Below, in pieces: positions 10,144-21,199 of a DNA stretch of 64,000 bases. The notes under the pieces were generated by a model. That model worked only from the letters and a program-made list of their open reading frames with translations. It made no database searches and was not told where the DNA came from. Each line of letters begins with the position of its first letter. Within the stretch, counting starts at the first letter, position 1. The position numbers and the translations under genes are program-made. The DNA comes from Hirsutella rhossiliensis (taxonomy: Eukaryota > Ascomycota > Sordariomycetes > Hypocreales > Ophiocordycipitaceae): positions 4,526,001 to 4,590,000 of the forward strand of contig NW_025408667.1 of NCBI RefSeq assembly GCF_020360975.1, given 5' to 3'.

Positions 10144-11161
10144 TCACTTGAATAGGCGCTTGCGGGTGCGCGTCGAAAACCGCTCGACGCCGTCTCCCTG
10201 CTGCGCATGCCACAGCTGCTGCATGCCCACCCCGTGGCTCTCGCCGCACACCTTGTACCGCCGCCACGCCTCGCGCAGGTGATCCGGCCGCAGGGGCCCC
10301 CGTCGCACGCATGCCTGGTCATCCTCGGCCGTCGCCGGCGGCGGCGTCGGAAGCTCGCTTTGCTTCTCGCCGGCCGCGATCCATTCGCCCTGCACGTTGC
10401 GCGCCGACTCGATGATTTCGCCCGCAAACAGCTTGGCAACCGCCTTAACGGCTGTGCTGACCATCTGGGGCACCGACTGCGAGACGGTAGCGTTGACCAC
10501 CTATAATATTTGGCCCTTGTCAGCGTCTTGCTCCTTTTCTTTTGCGGCCAGGGTGCCGGAAGAGTAGACGTACCCGCTTGACGACGGCGTCGGATAGCTT
10601 GGCTGCCCGCCACAGCTCGTAGCGACTGTACTGCTCGCTGTCGAAGGCTTCCACGAGCATGGCCCTCAGCCGGATTTCCTCCTGCTTCTGCTCCTGTGTG
10701 CGCGCGACAACGTCCTCGAGCGCCATCTCCTCCTTCTCGTCCTCGTCGTCTTCCTCAGCCTCCTTATCGCCGCCCTGGCCGCTGGCCGTGGTGGGCGCCT
10801 TTCCGCCCGCGAGGCTGGGCGTCTTGTCGGCGGCGTCATCGCCCTTTGCAAACTTGGACTTCCGCCCGCGCTTCTTCTTGGGGCCGGCCGTGACGCCGCT
10901 GACGGCGCTGCCGCTGACAATCGAGGTCGCGTCGACCGAGGGGGATCGCGCGTAGGGAGAGCGCCCCTCGGGGGGGAAGGATGTCTGTCGCAGGGGGTGG
11001 GCCGGCGCAGACGCCTGCGACATGTTTGAGGGCTTGCGGCGCTTGACGGGAGGAGCGCCGACTTCGAGCGTCGATGAGCGTTTCTTGTTGGGGAGCTGCG
11101 CGGGAGATGGGCCGGGCGGCGACATGGCCATGGGCGAGGTGGCATACGGCGGGGAGGCCAT
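10144..11161 (-). CDS. TAF11: Transcription initiation factor TFIID subunit 11 (TAFII28-like)
   Basis: Exons 11161-10574 and 10500-10144 encode 314 residues. TAF11 pairs with TAF13 through a histone fold inside TFIID. Residues 1-140 are disordered, Pro/Ser-rich with basic KKKRGRKSK and KRRKP patches, followed by an acidic run. The fold begins with the EQYSRYELWRAAKLSD segment and continues through the splice site into VNATVSQSVPQMV, AVAKLFAGEIIESA and the C-terminal LREAWRRYK helix, all TAFII28 hallmarks. The 73-bp intron has a GTACGT donor, CTGAC branch and TAG acceptor, at a position that leaves the fold continuous. ATG 11161 is chosen; an upstream in-frame ATG at 11299 adds 46 hydrophobic or basic residues that do not suit a nuclear factor. 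Its upstream region holds CACGTG-type palindromes near 11,340-11,365. Confidence 0.92.
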
Positions 11162-13503
11162 GGTGCCTAGGGGCCTTGGGAGGAGCGGTTTCGAGAGGAA
11201 CCGTGGTTTTGCAGGCCGAGAGAGGCATGCCACGGCGATGCGCTGGAGGAGGCAGAGGAGCAGAAATGGACGCGTTGATGGTTGGTGAAGTTGAGTCAAT
11301 GGCCAGCCGCCGCCGGCGCCAGCCCCGGTGCCGCCACGTCACGTGCGTGCCAAGCCACGTGACATTCGCCAACTACTGTACTTGTACCTCTATTGGGGGT
11401 GCCCTCATTTTGCATGGTGTAGCGGTATTTTACCAGCTTGACAGTACTGTACTTAAAAAGTGGGCGCCCGTGGGTAGCCATGGGCAGCCGATTTTTCAGT
11501 CCAGCCTATAAGTTAGTTTGTGTGAGGAAACCACTAGGTTGTGCAGGCAAAAGTGAAGTGACACTCCAACAGATAACCTGGAAGTGGACCCTATATGCCA
11601 TGGAGGTGCTGGTGGCAGCTGACAGTTTGACTATAGCTGCGGCATACACCCAAAGACACACCTACGCCGATGGCAACAGCAGAAGCCAGAAGCAGACGGC
11701 TAGGGGGCCTAGGGGAGACGAAGGAAAAGAGAAAGCACGAGGCAGGCAAGAAGAGGGGCCATGTTAGCCAGCATACATACATCTGGCCAGCTTTACCTAG
11801 GCAGATCCCTATACCTAGGAAGGAAATAACGGATCTTGCCATTCTTATTCTTATTTACTCTAGGTAATTCGAAAAGGGGGTCTCTTTCACACTTATTCGT
11901 TAAGACTGCTCAAGGCTGCCTACCACGTCGGTTGCTATAGACTGTGCCGGGAAGGGGAAGGAAGGATCTCTCGCGTATGCTGTTATTGCTAAAGAAAATG
12001 TTGTCTATTGCAGAAGTCGTTGCCAAGGAAAAGCCTATCGAGGAAGGCTTTGTCGAGGAGAAAAGCCGTATCTGAAAGGAAAGGTCTATGCGGAAGGAAA
12101 GCTTTGTCTAGTGCAAGGGACTCCGTCTACGGTAGCGGTCTCCGGCTGGGGTAGGGGCATAACTAACTACGTGCCTTGTAATTGGCGGCTCCGCCATCTT
12201 GACGCATACCAACCCGGACACGGCCCTGAGCGTGCTGTTGTTAGAAAACTACTATGGCGTGCAGCCAAAAGTGAAGTGTACTGTACGTGGATCCTATAAC
12301 CCATGGAGATGTACTCCGTAATTGCCTATTGGCAACCATGCAGCCCAGGGCAACTCATGAGCACGAGGCGGTTAAGGCCCTAAAGTGACCAAGTAGTTTA
12401 CTGGCGCCGTATTAGGGGCTTGTCGGCTAGATGTACGGACACCGGGGCCCAGACGGCACCATGTCGCCGCCGCCGCTAGGCAACTTCGCGCCGCTTGCCG
12501 AGCCTGTTTGGGGGCCTCAGTCAACGCTAAAGCGGCTACCCCGTACGCGTACTTTTATACTTACCCCTAGCGGCGGCCCGGCGGGCTTGGCGGGCAACTT
12601 CTCCTACACCAACGTCCCTGTCGCAGTCGCCGCAGAGCGACAAGCAGACGACGTTTGCGGGTGGTAAGCCCGTTTCCTTGCGGCTGGTCCAACAGAGGGC
12701 GGACGCGGCCAAGGAGAACAAGCGCGTGAGCTGGTCCACGGGATAGAGTTGGGGGGGCCAACAAGGACGAGACGCAGCATTCCCGAATGAGAGACGGAGA
12801 GAGAACAACACCTGACCATGCTGATATGGAGTCTTGGCCTGCATGTGGCGTAGGGCCGGGAGGTGTGTGTGCGTGTGCGTGCAGGGTGGCTGGATAAGCA
12901 ACATTCAAGGGCTGACGCTGGCCTCCACGATTTACATCAATGCGGTCCTTGGAGCTACCATCTCTGTCGACGACGCTGTTCGTTGCTTGCTGTGCCTTGC
13001 TGGTTGCACCACGAGTCAAGGAGCAGTCACAGGAGGAGTTGAAGGCGCAAAGGACGATTGACACAATGGCTTTCCTCGAGTATAGGACAAGGCGAGTCAA
13101 CTAGCCTCGGTTATAAGGCAATTAATGAACCAATTATACTATTTGCTTCTGGGTGTTGTGTGGTAGAGAGGAAAGATGAGCATCCCGGCCGTCTTCGTCT
13201 CCATCTCGGCATCAGGCGCTGTGTCCGCGCTTTTCTGTAAAGGGGAAAAAAGGCCGAAAACTCGTGGCATACGGCGTCGAGAGAAAGGCTGTGAAGAAGT
13301 GTATGGTTTATATTGAAAGGCGGCGCTTTTGCATGTTGACGCCCGTTGTTCGGTGTTCGTTTGTATACCGTGTGATTGATTGATACTCGCTCCAGTCAAG
13401 AAGGAAACAAAAGAGAAGTGAAGAAACATGAACAGCATGGACTGGCCCTTTGGGAGCAAAGAAAAGAGGACGTTTCGAGACTGTCTGCGTCTCATCACGC
13501 ACA
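11162..13503. other. Gene-poor spacer with decayed repeats
   Basis: About 2.3 kb with no supported gene. The first 200 bp are the TAF11 promoter. Two diverged copies of one sequence lie at about 11,517-11,611 and 12,233-12,313. An imperfect short-period repeat with alternating aaggaaa and cttgtc-like words runs at about 12,020-12,115. The stretch 12,430-12,670 is GC-rich with a 78-codon plus-strand frame, but no family is recognised. The right end is the 3' flank of the dehydrogenase gene. Confidence 0.4.
11517..12313 (+). repeat. Pair of diverged direct repeats (about 11,517-11,611 and 12,233-12,313)
   Basis: The two stretches share the words gaaa-c-acta--ttgtgcag/gcgtgcag, caaaagtgaagtg, gtgga-cctata and ccatgga-atg in the same order, with gaps and substitutions between. 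They are about 80-95 bp long and 715 bp apart. They look like decayed copies of a small dispersed element; no terminal inverted repeat or coding capacity is visible. Confidence 0.4.
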
Positions 13504-14968
13504 CTACCACTCAACATGCACATCCGGAATGTCGTCGAGCAAACCAAAGTCGAGCCCAACCTGACGCATGGTGACAATGATCCTGTCAAAGCACGCGAGT
13601 ATCTTCCTGTTCCAGTCACAATCGGCCAGGCGAGAGACTTGAGGCACGTCCTCTTGCCGGACCAGCGGGTCGGCGAACTGGACCTGGACGCTGCCGTGCA
13701 AGGACAGGTGCTTGATGAGATCGAGGCCGGGAGAGTTGCTGAGCGTCGACTGGCCGGCCTTGAAGCCGATGCCCACGACGAGAACACGGGGCTTGCGGCC
13801 ATGGTTGCTCCTGTCCTTGGTCAACTCCTCGACCGCCCGGGCGGCGAGGGTGGCCGGCCGGCGTGTCATGACCTCGCTTGCGGCGGCAAGCAAGGGGAAC
13901 GAGCTGTTGGACAGTAGATAATGGGGATTGACGGGTATGCAGTGGCCGCCGACACCGACGCCCGGGAAGAAGCTCGTGTAGCCAAAGGGCTTGGTGCTCG
14001 CGGCCTGGCACACCTCGTAGGGGTTGATGCCGTGGGCCCTTGCTGCCTCGGCCATCTCGTTCGCGTACGCGATGCCAATCATGCGCTGGCAGTTTTCGTA
14101 CAGCTTGGTCATCTCGGCTACCTCGGGCTTGGACACGGGCACGATGCGGTCGAAGACACGAGTGTATAGCGCCCGGATCGCCTCGAGGGACCCCGGAACG
14201 ACGTCGTCGAGGCCCGAGATGACCTTGGGTATGGCGTAAGCCGGCGGCTCGGTGCGGCCTGGGTCGACTCGCTGGGGCAGTACGTGTTAGTTTAGAAAGG
14301 CCAACTTCTTGTTTGTTGGTTGTCTCGCGAAAGGGGCCAGAGAAGGTGGACGAGGAAAAGGGATCACGCCTCGTCAAACGTACCTCCGGTGACATGCCGG
14401 CGTAAAACCCCCGTATCTTGGCAATGGGCCCGAGCAGATCGCGCGTCATGCCAATAGCCACGGAGCTCTCGATGACTACCGTAGAGCCCGGGCGGGCGTG
14501 AGCGGCCACCGTCTTAAGCGCGCTCCGGAGGTACGAAGTGTCGACGCTCTTGTCCGGCAGCAACAGCGTGGGAACCGATATGAGGAAGTGAGTGGCCGTG
14601 TGTAGATGGCGCGAAGTGCTCGTCAGGGAAACGCGTTGGTTGCCCTCGAAGCACGACTTGAGGTCCTGGACTCGCCTCTCGGAGACTTCGAAGCCCAGGG
14701 TGTTATACTCCCGCGAGAACACCTCGAATAGGTGTGTACCGACGTATCCAACGCCAATGATGGCCACTAAGGGCTTGGCATTCTTGTCGATGGGCTCTAG
14801 CGAGGCGGCTAGATCCCACGCGTCGTGCTCGGCCTCGATGGGCGGAGTGACTGCTAAGAAGCCATTGTCGAGATTCGAGGCGGGGTAGCTCGTTAGATCG
14901 GCGGCTAGCTGGGCTGCTTCTCCCCTTTGAGCGAGCCTTTGTGTGTCTAGGGGGAGAGTGGCGGCCAT
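13504..14968 (-). CDS. Nucleotide-sugar 6-dehydrogenase (UDP-glucose/UDP-HexNAc dehydrogenase family)
   Basis: Oxidises the C6 hydroxyl of a UDP-sugar to the uronic acid with two NAD+. Exons 14968-14384 and 14271-13504 (112-bp intron, GTACGT donor, ACTAAC branch, CAG acceptor) give 450 residues. An N-terminal Rossmann motif IIGVGYVG lies at about residues 70-77. MSPERVDPG spans the splice junction, and the central helix region has the EMTKLYENCQR segment. The catalytic cysteine is in GVGVGGHCIPVNPHYL (about Cys306), and the C-terminal NAD/UDP domain starts with PRVLVVGIGFKAG. The layout, with a 60-residue N-terminal extension and MSPERVDPG, resembles the bacterial WecC/VipA type that acts on UDP-HexNAc more than classic UDP-glucose dehydrogenase; substrate choice is inference. 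Its neighbour is a family 2 polysaccharide synthase. Confidence 0.88.
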
Positions 14969-15030
14969 TGTACGGACACTTGACGGAGAGGATCAGGGGG
15001 ATTCAGGTGGGAAGGGCCGGGAAGGGAAAG

Positions 15031-15133
15031 GACGAAGACTGATTAACAACCCTGAGCCTTGTGTGTACGCTGAAAGACGAAGATTGATAACGACCCAAAG
15101 GCTTGTGTACGCTGAAAGACGAAGATCGACCAA
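15031..15133. repeat. Tandem repeat upstream of the dehydrogenase
   Basis: Two full units and a partial third begin with gacgaaga at 15031, 15076 and 15118 (periods 45 and 42 bp). Each full unit ends with gcttgtgt-tacgctgaaa or a close variant. It lies 63-165 bp upstream of the dehydrogenase ATG, so it falls in the promoter or 5' leader. Confidence 0.75.
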
Positions 15134-15228
15134 CGGATGGCCAAACAGACTTGCATATGTACTATTGTTCAGCTTGCTGAGCCGCGTCAGGTGCTGCAAA
15201 GAATGCTCTCAATCAGGGCCAAACTTTA

Positions 15229-15236
15229 TGACGTCA
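15229..15236. promoter_or_regulatory. CRE-type palindrome TGACGTCA
   Basis: A perfect 8-bp CRE palindrome sits 261 bp upstream of the dehydrogenase start. CREs are bound by ATF/CREB-type bZIP proteins. Function here is inferred from position only. Confidence 0.4.
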
Positions 15237-17417
15237 TGAATTCAGAAATAGGAATAGTAAATCGAGACTCGAGGACAGAAGCGTATATAGGTTGAGGCGG
15301 ATTGGGATGGAAGATGCGGCTGACAGCAATGCCAGCCCCGTTGGCCCCTCCCCCCCCCATCGCCGGTTGCTGGACTTGACTAAATACTTTCAAATATCGG
15401 CGACGCTGGCAAGTTATGAAGCTACATGTGGGATATAAGGAGGAGCAGAAGTAATCAAATGCTCACAAACTCTCGATACCGGGCTAAAAGTTTTACAATA
15501 CAGGTTCAGCCTCTTATAGACCACATATGGGTCTGCTTTCATGCACATGCTTAATGCCATGTTATAGGCAAAAGGCCTTCCAAAAACAATACACCTATAT
15601 GTTAATAAATAAAAAGTAGATCGTTCTAGGAAGAGAAAAGAAGTGCAATCAGAGTTGGAATTCCTCATGCGCAACTTAAAATGTCAAGGGCCGGGCCGCT
15701 TTTAGGGGGCGAATTAGGCATGAACTCGAGCGATAGCCGGGGCAGGGAATTGGTTGTCTTCAGCCCCCACGGGAGAGCTACCAAACCATAATGCCCCAAG
15801 TTTCATGGGGAGTCGAGTGCTAGACATTGGTGTTCCCGCTTGGCCGCGTCTGTTCACATGCCCCGAGTATTGACATCGAACACACTGGCCCTTGTGCCCA
15901 CACAACGTGCAGTCGACGGCAAGTATCAGTCAACCCTGACGAGCAACGGTAGGTGAAAAGATGTTGATTGGTTTCTCCCAAGCGAGGGGCATCTTGGAGC
16001 TACTCATCTCAAATACTGAGCGGCACCAAATCTGGTTCAAATCCTCGCTCAGTAGCTCAGACATAGATGAGTCAAAGCAGCCATCTCAGCAGACAATTTG
16101 CCGCCGCAAGGCTCCTCCAACGTTACAATTAACCCCCAAGTCGCAATATTAGATTCATCTGGGCAAAGTTGTTGTGTATCCCGTACTGTGCGGATAGAAA
16201 AAGATGAAAAAAGGGAAAAGATGCTATACAAATTTATGTGCGTGGTACTACCGTTGCTTTATCTCGTTCCTTTTTTCAATAGCGGCGAATTTTAGCGTGG
16301 GTAATTACGGTATTGAGTCAACCGAGGGAGATTAGCATGCTAGATTTCTGACGCTCTACTAGAGTGCTCATGCAAGGGTCTTTTGCCTGCGTGGAGGGAG
16401 CAGATGGTCGTGATGCCTATACAGCTTGAAGATAGGCAATATGCCAAGCAGCGCCATCTACGCATGTATACGCCAAGGGCTCCGAAACTTCTGTTATAGC
16501 AAGGTCTTCCCTCTCAAGGTCTTCAGGATGCAAGCAGGTACGGATACATAGGCCTCAGCCGGTCAGCCCGCCTCCTAAGAAGCCACGCTGATCAGTACAT
16601 AATGCCACATGTTCCGTGTGTCAAAACTCGAAAAAAGTTGAGACAGTCTTGGCGATCGACACCGGCCCGGGGACCCATGTGGGCAAAGACATACAGTAGA
16701 GAGACAGGTTGTACCAAAACCCACTTATGCCCGCGGCCAAGACTGTCGCGATCTTTGAGATGATCCTTCGGCCCTGTCTCACATATCGGCTCAAGGTAGG
16801 TGATCGAAGCCCCTTGCAAGCTTCCCGCCCGTCCCGCACGCGGGAACTTAAGACAACGAGGTCAGGTCTGTCCATGATTTTCAACTACTCATGACGTGCC
16901 GTGAAACATCTACCGGATACGACCTGATCTAGACCTTCAAGGACGGATCCGCTGCAGTGGCGACATGGAGCCTTGTCGATTCCTTCCAGTTCCTGCTCTC
17001 TCTCACATCGGGCACGTTGAGGCGTGTGTGGGCTTGCGCCCATCCTGAAGATGGCGAGCAAGGCGCGTGCCGCCGGCCGTGGACCGCATTTGGATTCAAT
17101 AAATCATCAGGCCGTTCCTGAACCCTATCTGCCGTGATGAAGCGGATCCTGAGTAATTAGCACGTGGCTCAGATGAGAGGTTGCATGTGCATTCATGTTC
17201 ACCATTGGCCGTTCGGTTTGGTTTCATAACGAACCTCGTGTATTTAGTAAACCACTAATGTAGTAAACCATTTGCTAGCTTCCCTGCGGCAGGCCATGAG
17301 TTTCTCCTTGTCTCCCTATTTTCAATACTGCAACTGAAGCGAAGCCTCTGTTCCTTGCTTAGCCTTAACTTCTAGTGACTTTTCGTTCCCAGCCTTGCCT
17401 GCTTTGTCGAGACTGCT

Positions 17418-19918
17418 ATGAAGGATGCATCGAGTCAGAGCAGACTTGAGCGTCCCGGTGCTTCTGTTGCACGGAAACAACATCATCATCTGAATGTAAG
17501 TTTGTGCCATACCCACGCCGTTCCGCGATAAGTTGGTGCTGACCGTGGAAAGTATAATGCAGAGAATGAAGCTCTCGACCGAAGACCGGCAGACAACCGA
17601 CGGTCTCTGCTCGCACCCCTCGGGAAACATGGCAAGGCCGCATGGTCCAGCTCGCAAGATGGCGGCGAGAGCTCGACGGAGACCGTCCAGTCATCGTACG
17701 GGAACCCGTTCGACGACATGAATTCCCTAGAGAGCACCCAACCGTCGGGCGCCTTCGTCTCCGAGTCCTCGATCAAAGCCCCGTCTCTTGATACGGAAAA
17801 CGTAAGCTTTAGGCCGACGATTGCACATGACCATTTCAAGCCTCGGACGCCGCCTGAGAAGAGGCTGGTCAGGCCCGGCCGCCCGCTACATCAGCCGGAC
17901 CGTCCGGAGAGGGCCGGGACTGCCTCGGGCGAAGACGATGGCTCTGAGGCCACACATAGCCTGAGACGGGCTCGGGCTAGAGGCGACGACGAGTTCCGCG
18001 GGCCAAGTCCCACTCCAAGTACAGCCGCAGTGCCGAGGCCCAGCACGAAGACGACGGACGTCAACGCAGAAGCGGACCAGACACAACGGACGGCCGAGGA
18101 AACGCAAAAGAGAGGAAAGCGGAGAGTCACAGCGCAGAAGTACATGTTCATCGCGGGTCTGGTTGGTATCAAGTAAGTGCTTGCCCACAATGTCAAGCAG
18201 TTGCCGGCAGCTTACGCCGCCGCAGCTACATCCTCATCTTCGCCTCCTGGCGGTGGGCAAAGCTTTACTACATCTATCTGCCCTTTGTAGCCTTTCCACT
18301 CGTTCTCAACTGCTGCATGATTGCGTCGATTGCCTTCTTCAAGCTGCGCAACTCGATATGGCCCGAGAAGACCGTCGAACTGGACCATGCCGAGAGCCTG
18401 GTCTTGCTGCTGCCGTGCTACAACGAGACGGTAGAGGAGTGTACGCGGTCTCTCGACTCGCTCGTCGATCAAGTCGGCATCGACGACAACAAGACTGCCA
18501 TCCTGGTCGTCTGCGACGGCCGCGTCCGAGGACCCAACATGCAAAAGACAACGGCCAACTACCTCATCGAGGATATTCTGGTCGACCAGACGAGCCGCGA
18601 GAAGATCAGGGACGCATACCGGGCGTGGGACTCGCGGCGCATGGACATTGAGGTCTGCAGAGGCCGGTACAAGGGCGTGCCCTTCTACTGCGTCGTTAAG
18701 GAGCAGAACATGGGCAAGCGTGACAGCCTCATCGTCGCCCGCTCGTTCCTATACAAGTTCAATATCAGGCGGACAAGTCCCGATACCATCTTCTCGCCGC
18801 GCTTCCTCCGCTCCATGTCCGACTGGCTCGCCCACGACGCCTTGATGGACCAGGTCGACAACCTCATCGGCATGGATGCCGACACCGTCTTCGACAAGGA
18901 CTGCATCGCCCACCTGCTCAACGAGTCCAGATACCCAGGCACCGTGGGCGTGTGCGGCTACGTGACGGTGGACTTCTCAGGCGGCAACTGGAACCCGTGG
19001 TCGCTCTACCAGAACGCCGAATACACCCTCGCCCAGGGGCTGCGTCGACTCCACCAGTCCATTGCCACCAAGAAGGTCTCGTGCCTGCCCGGGTGTTGCC
19101 AGCTGCTCAAGATCTGCGAATATACCTGCGGCGACCGCGTCCTCCTCGACCTGTTTGCCTACCACCCCACGCCCCTGGACAACATTGTCAAGCAAATCCG
19201 GGCCACGGCCTCGGAGGACCGCAACCACGTAGGCTCACCTCGGTCCATGGGAAGAATGGCTTCGGAGAGCTGACATGAGAGACTTTAGGTGTGCCTGATG
19301 CTCACGACTTATCCGGCCGCCCAGACTCGCCAGGCGCTCCGCGCAAGGGCCTTTACCGACGTCCCTCACTCGTGGACCGTCTTCCTGTCGCAGCGCCGCC
19401 GCTGGACGCTCGGCGCCACGGGCAACGATCTGATGCTCTTGCTCGCCAGACACTGCCAGTGGTGGGAGCGCATCCTGGCCCTCAGCAACGTCATGGTCTG
19501 GTGTCTTAACGTCTTCGTCATCGCTTCCATCGGATGCATGGTCGTGGCCTTCATCTCGCAGCCCGTCTGGATCATCATGGCGTTTGTAGGCGTAATGATG
19601 ATTCCAATCGTCTACTACCTGGTCATGGCGATATGGATGCCACGCACGACTCTGGAGCGGGTGCAATACCTCGCCGGCCTGCTGATCTTCGTCGTTCTCG
19701 GCCCGTTTCTGAACATTTGCGTCATGCTCTTTGCCATATGGAACATGGACAGCTTTGGCTGGGGCAAGACGAGACTCGTCGTCACCGACGATGACGAGAA
19801 GCCCAGCACCGGCGGGTCGACACGGCAAAGCCGTGGCCACGATGAGGAGTCCAATGTCGGCATGGTTGCCGAGAAGCAGACGATGCCGCCATGTTTGCCA
19901 CGTGCGCAGCAAGCTTGA
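17418..19918 (+). CDS. Chitin-synthase-like family 2 glycosyltransferase
   Basis: Processive membrane polysaccharide synthase, 776 residues, from exons 17418-17495, 17553-18172, 18226-19228 and 19289-19918 (introns 57, 53 and 60 bp). Residues 1-220 are disordered and cytosolic, with the YGNPFDD motif seen near the N-terminus of many fungal chitin synthases. Hydrophobic segments lie at about 222-271, then the GT-A core with CDG (about 329-331), DADT (450-453), SEDR (562-565) and QRRRW (602-606). Three or more C-terminal membrane spans end at a FGWGKTR motif. Motifs resemble chitin synthases, but it is far shorter than most chitin synthases and its product could be chitin or another beta-linked glycan. 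The 26-codon first exon is my reconstruction: its GTAAG donor, CTGAC branch and AAG acceptor put it exactly in frame. Without it, translation would start at 17718. Confidence 0.87.
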
Positions 19919-21199
19919 TGCTGCTTGTCGGTTCTCTTTTTTCTTTTCGACGTCTTTTCCCCTGCTGCCTCTCCTTCTTTCCCGCCATCTATTTACCTAG
20001 GGCTGGTCTCTTCTCTGTTCACCTTTTAAAGTCCTACTCCCTTGTATTCAATTTCCGCCGTCTACTCCCTCGGCTGTCCTCTTCTCTTTCTCCCTTTATC
20101 GTCAAGCAGTATACTGACTCTTATTTATTTTCCGCTGCTTTTAAATCTCGGCTGTTGTCTTCATACTCCCCATGTTTTGCATAAACTTCGCGCCCCTAGC
20201 GTGCAGCGGTATCGCATCTAGATAGTAAAGAATAGACACACATATACCCCTAGGAACCTTCACTGAGGCTAACCTAAATTTTTCCATGGGCTTCTTCTAG
20301 GTAAAAGAATCATCTATATATAGCTGACCTTTCTGAAGTATTTTGTAATGTCTATAGAGAAAACAAGGCCATTTGTTTAGTTTTTAATAAAGTATTTACT
20401 TGGATTAATTAAGTTACGTATTCTAACTAATACGTATAGCGGGTACAGCGGCACTAACATCTGACAAAACTGAAGTGCAATCACCGTAACCAGGGTCTGC
20501 GACGCCGGCGTTGGATCAGCTGAAATGTGTCCTGGAGTGAATAGGCAGAAGCTGTTACAACCGGGAACCTCCTAGGAAGGTAACACGCCGCAATAAGTGT
20601 ATCCATGAGATGTTTCGAACTTCATCGGCCTTGGACTTGATGGAAGCCTCAAGCCCAAAGACGCCCAAGACGCCCAAGACAGCTTTGTGATATAAAGTCA
20701 TGGTAAATATCGACCGATATCTGAGATCTGAATGGGATAGTGGCTCCAAGCGATTTACCTCTTGCGCGGGCCTGCAAATCAAGTACCGGTACGAGGCCGG
20801 CTTCTTTCGGACGCTCGGGCGCCCGTGTATTGGCCGCCAGACGCAAGATGCGGTTGGCTCTCCCTCTCTCCCTCGGAGACTTTGTTTCTGCATATCGAAA
20901 ATGGTTGGACGCAGTGGCGATTCCCGAAACATTTATCACTCACGTTGCGGCTCTTGATGAAGACTGCAACGCAAGTGCCACTTCGCCTCCCTCCATCCTC
21001 TGCAGCTAATTCCTGACACTCCATCCCCATTCCGCAACGGCAGGCAAAGTGAACACAGCATTACGTCAATTAGGTTCGCGGCCCAGGGTAGCAAGGTTGG
21101 GTGACATCCAAATGAAATACAAATATCATGAGGAGACCCCTGCATGCACACACTCAGCTTCTCTTCCTTGGAATCGGACACCCCTCATTCCCCACAAAC
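19919..21199. other. Spacer between glycosyltransferase and GH18 genes
   Basis: The first 250 bp are pyrimidine-rich 3' flank. Positions 20,200-20,460 are AT-rich with many TA steps, mildly like the RIP block, but CA and TG persist. The rest is ordinary sequence with overlapping short frames on both strands and no recognised gene. Confidence 0.4.

Larger units (their letters stand above)
14969..17417. other. Spacer between dehydrogenase and glycosyltransferase genes
   Basis: About 2.4 kb. The left end holds the dehydrogenase promoter, with a 45/42-bp tandem repeat and a perfect TGACGTCA. The rest carries many short incoherent frames on both strands, C-runs near 15,348, AT-rich patches near 15,600, and no recognised gene, tRNA or transposon. 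The right end is the promoter of the glycosyltransferase. Confidence 0.4.

Noticed and set aside
16020..16070. GGTTCAAATCC resembling a tRNA B box
   Set aside because: The bases around it do not form a T-arm stem, and no A box or acceptor stem could be placed upstream.
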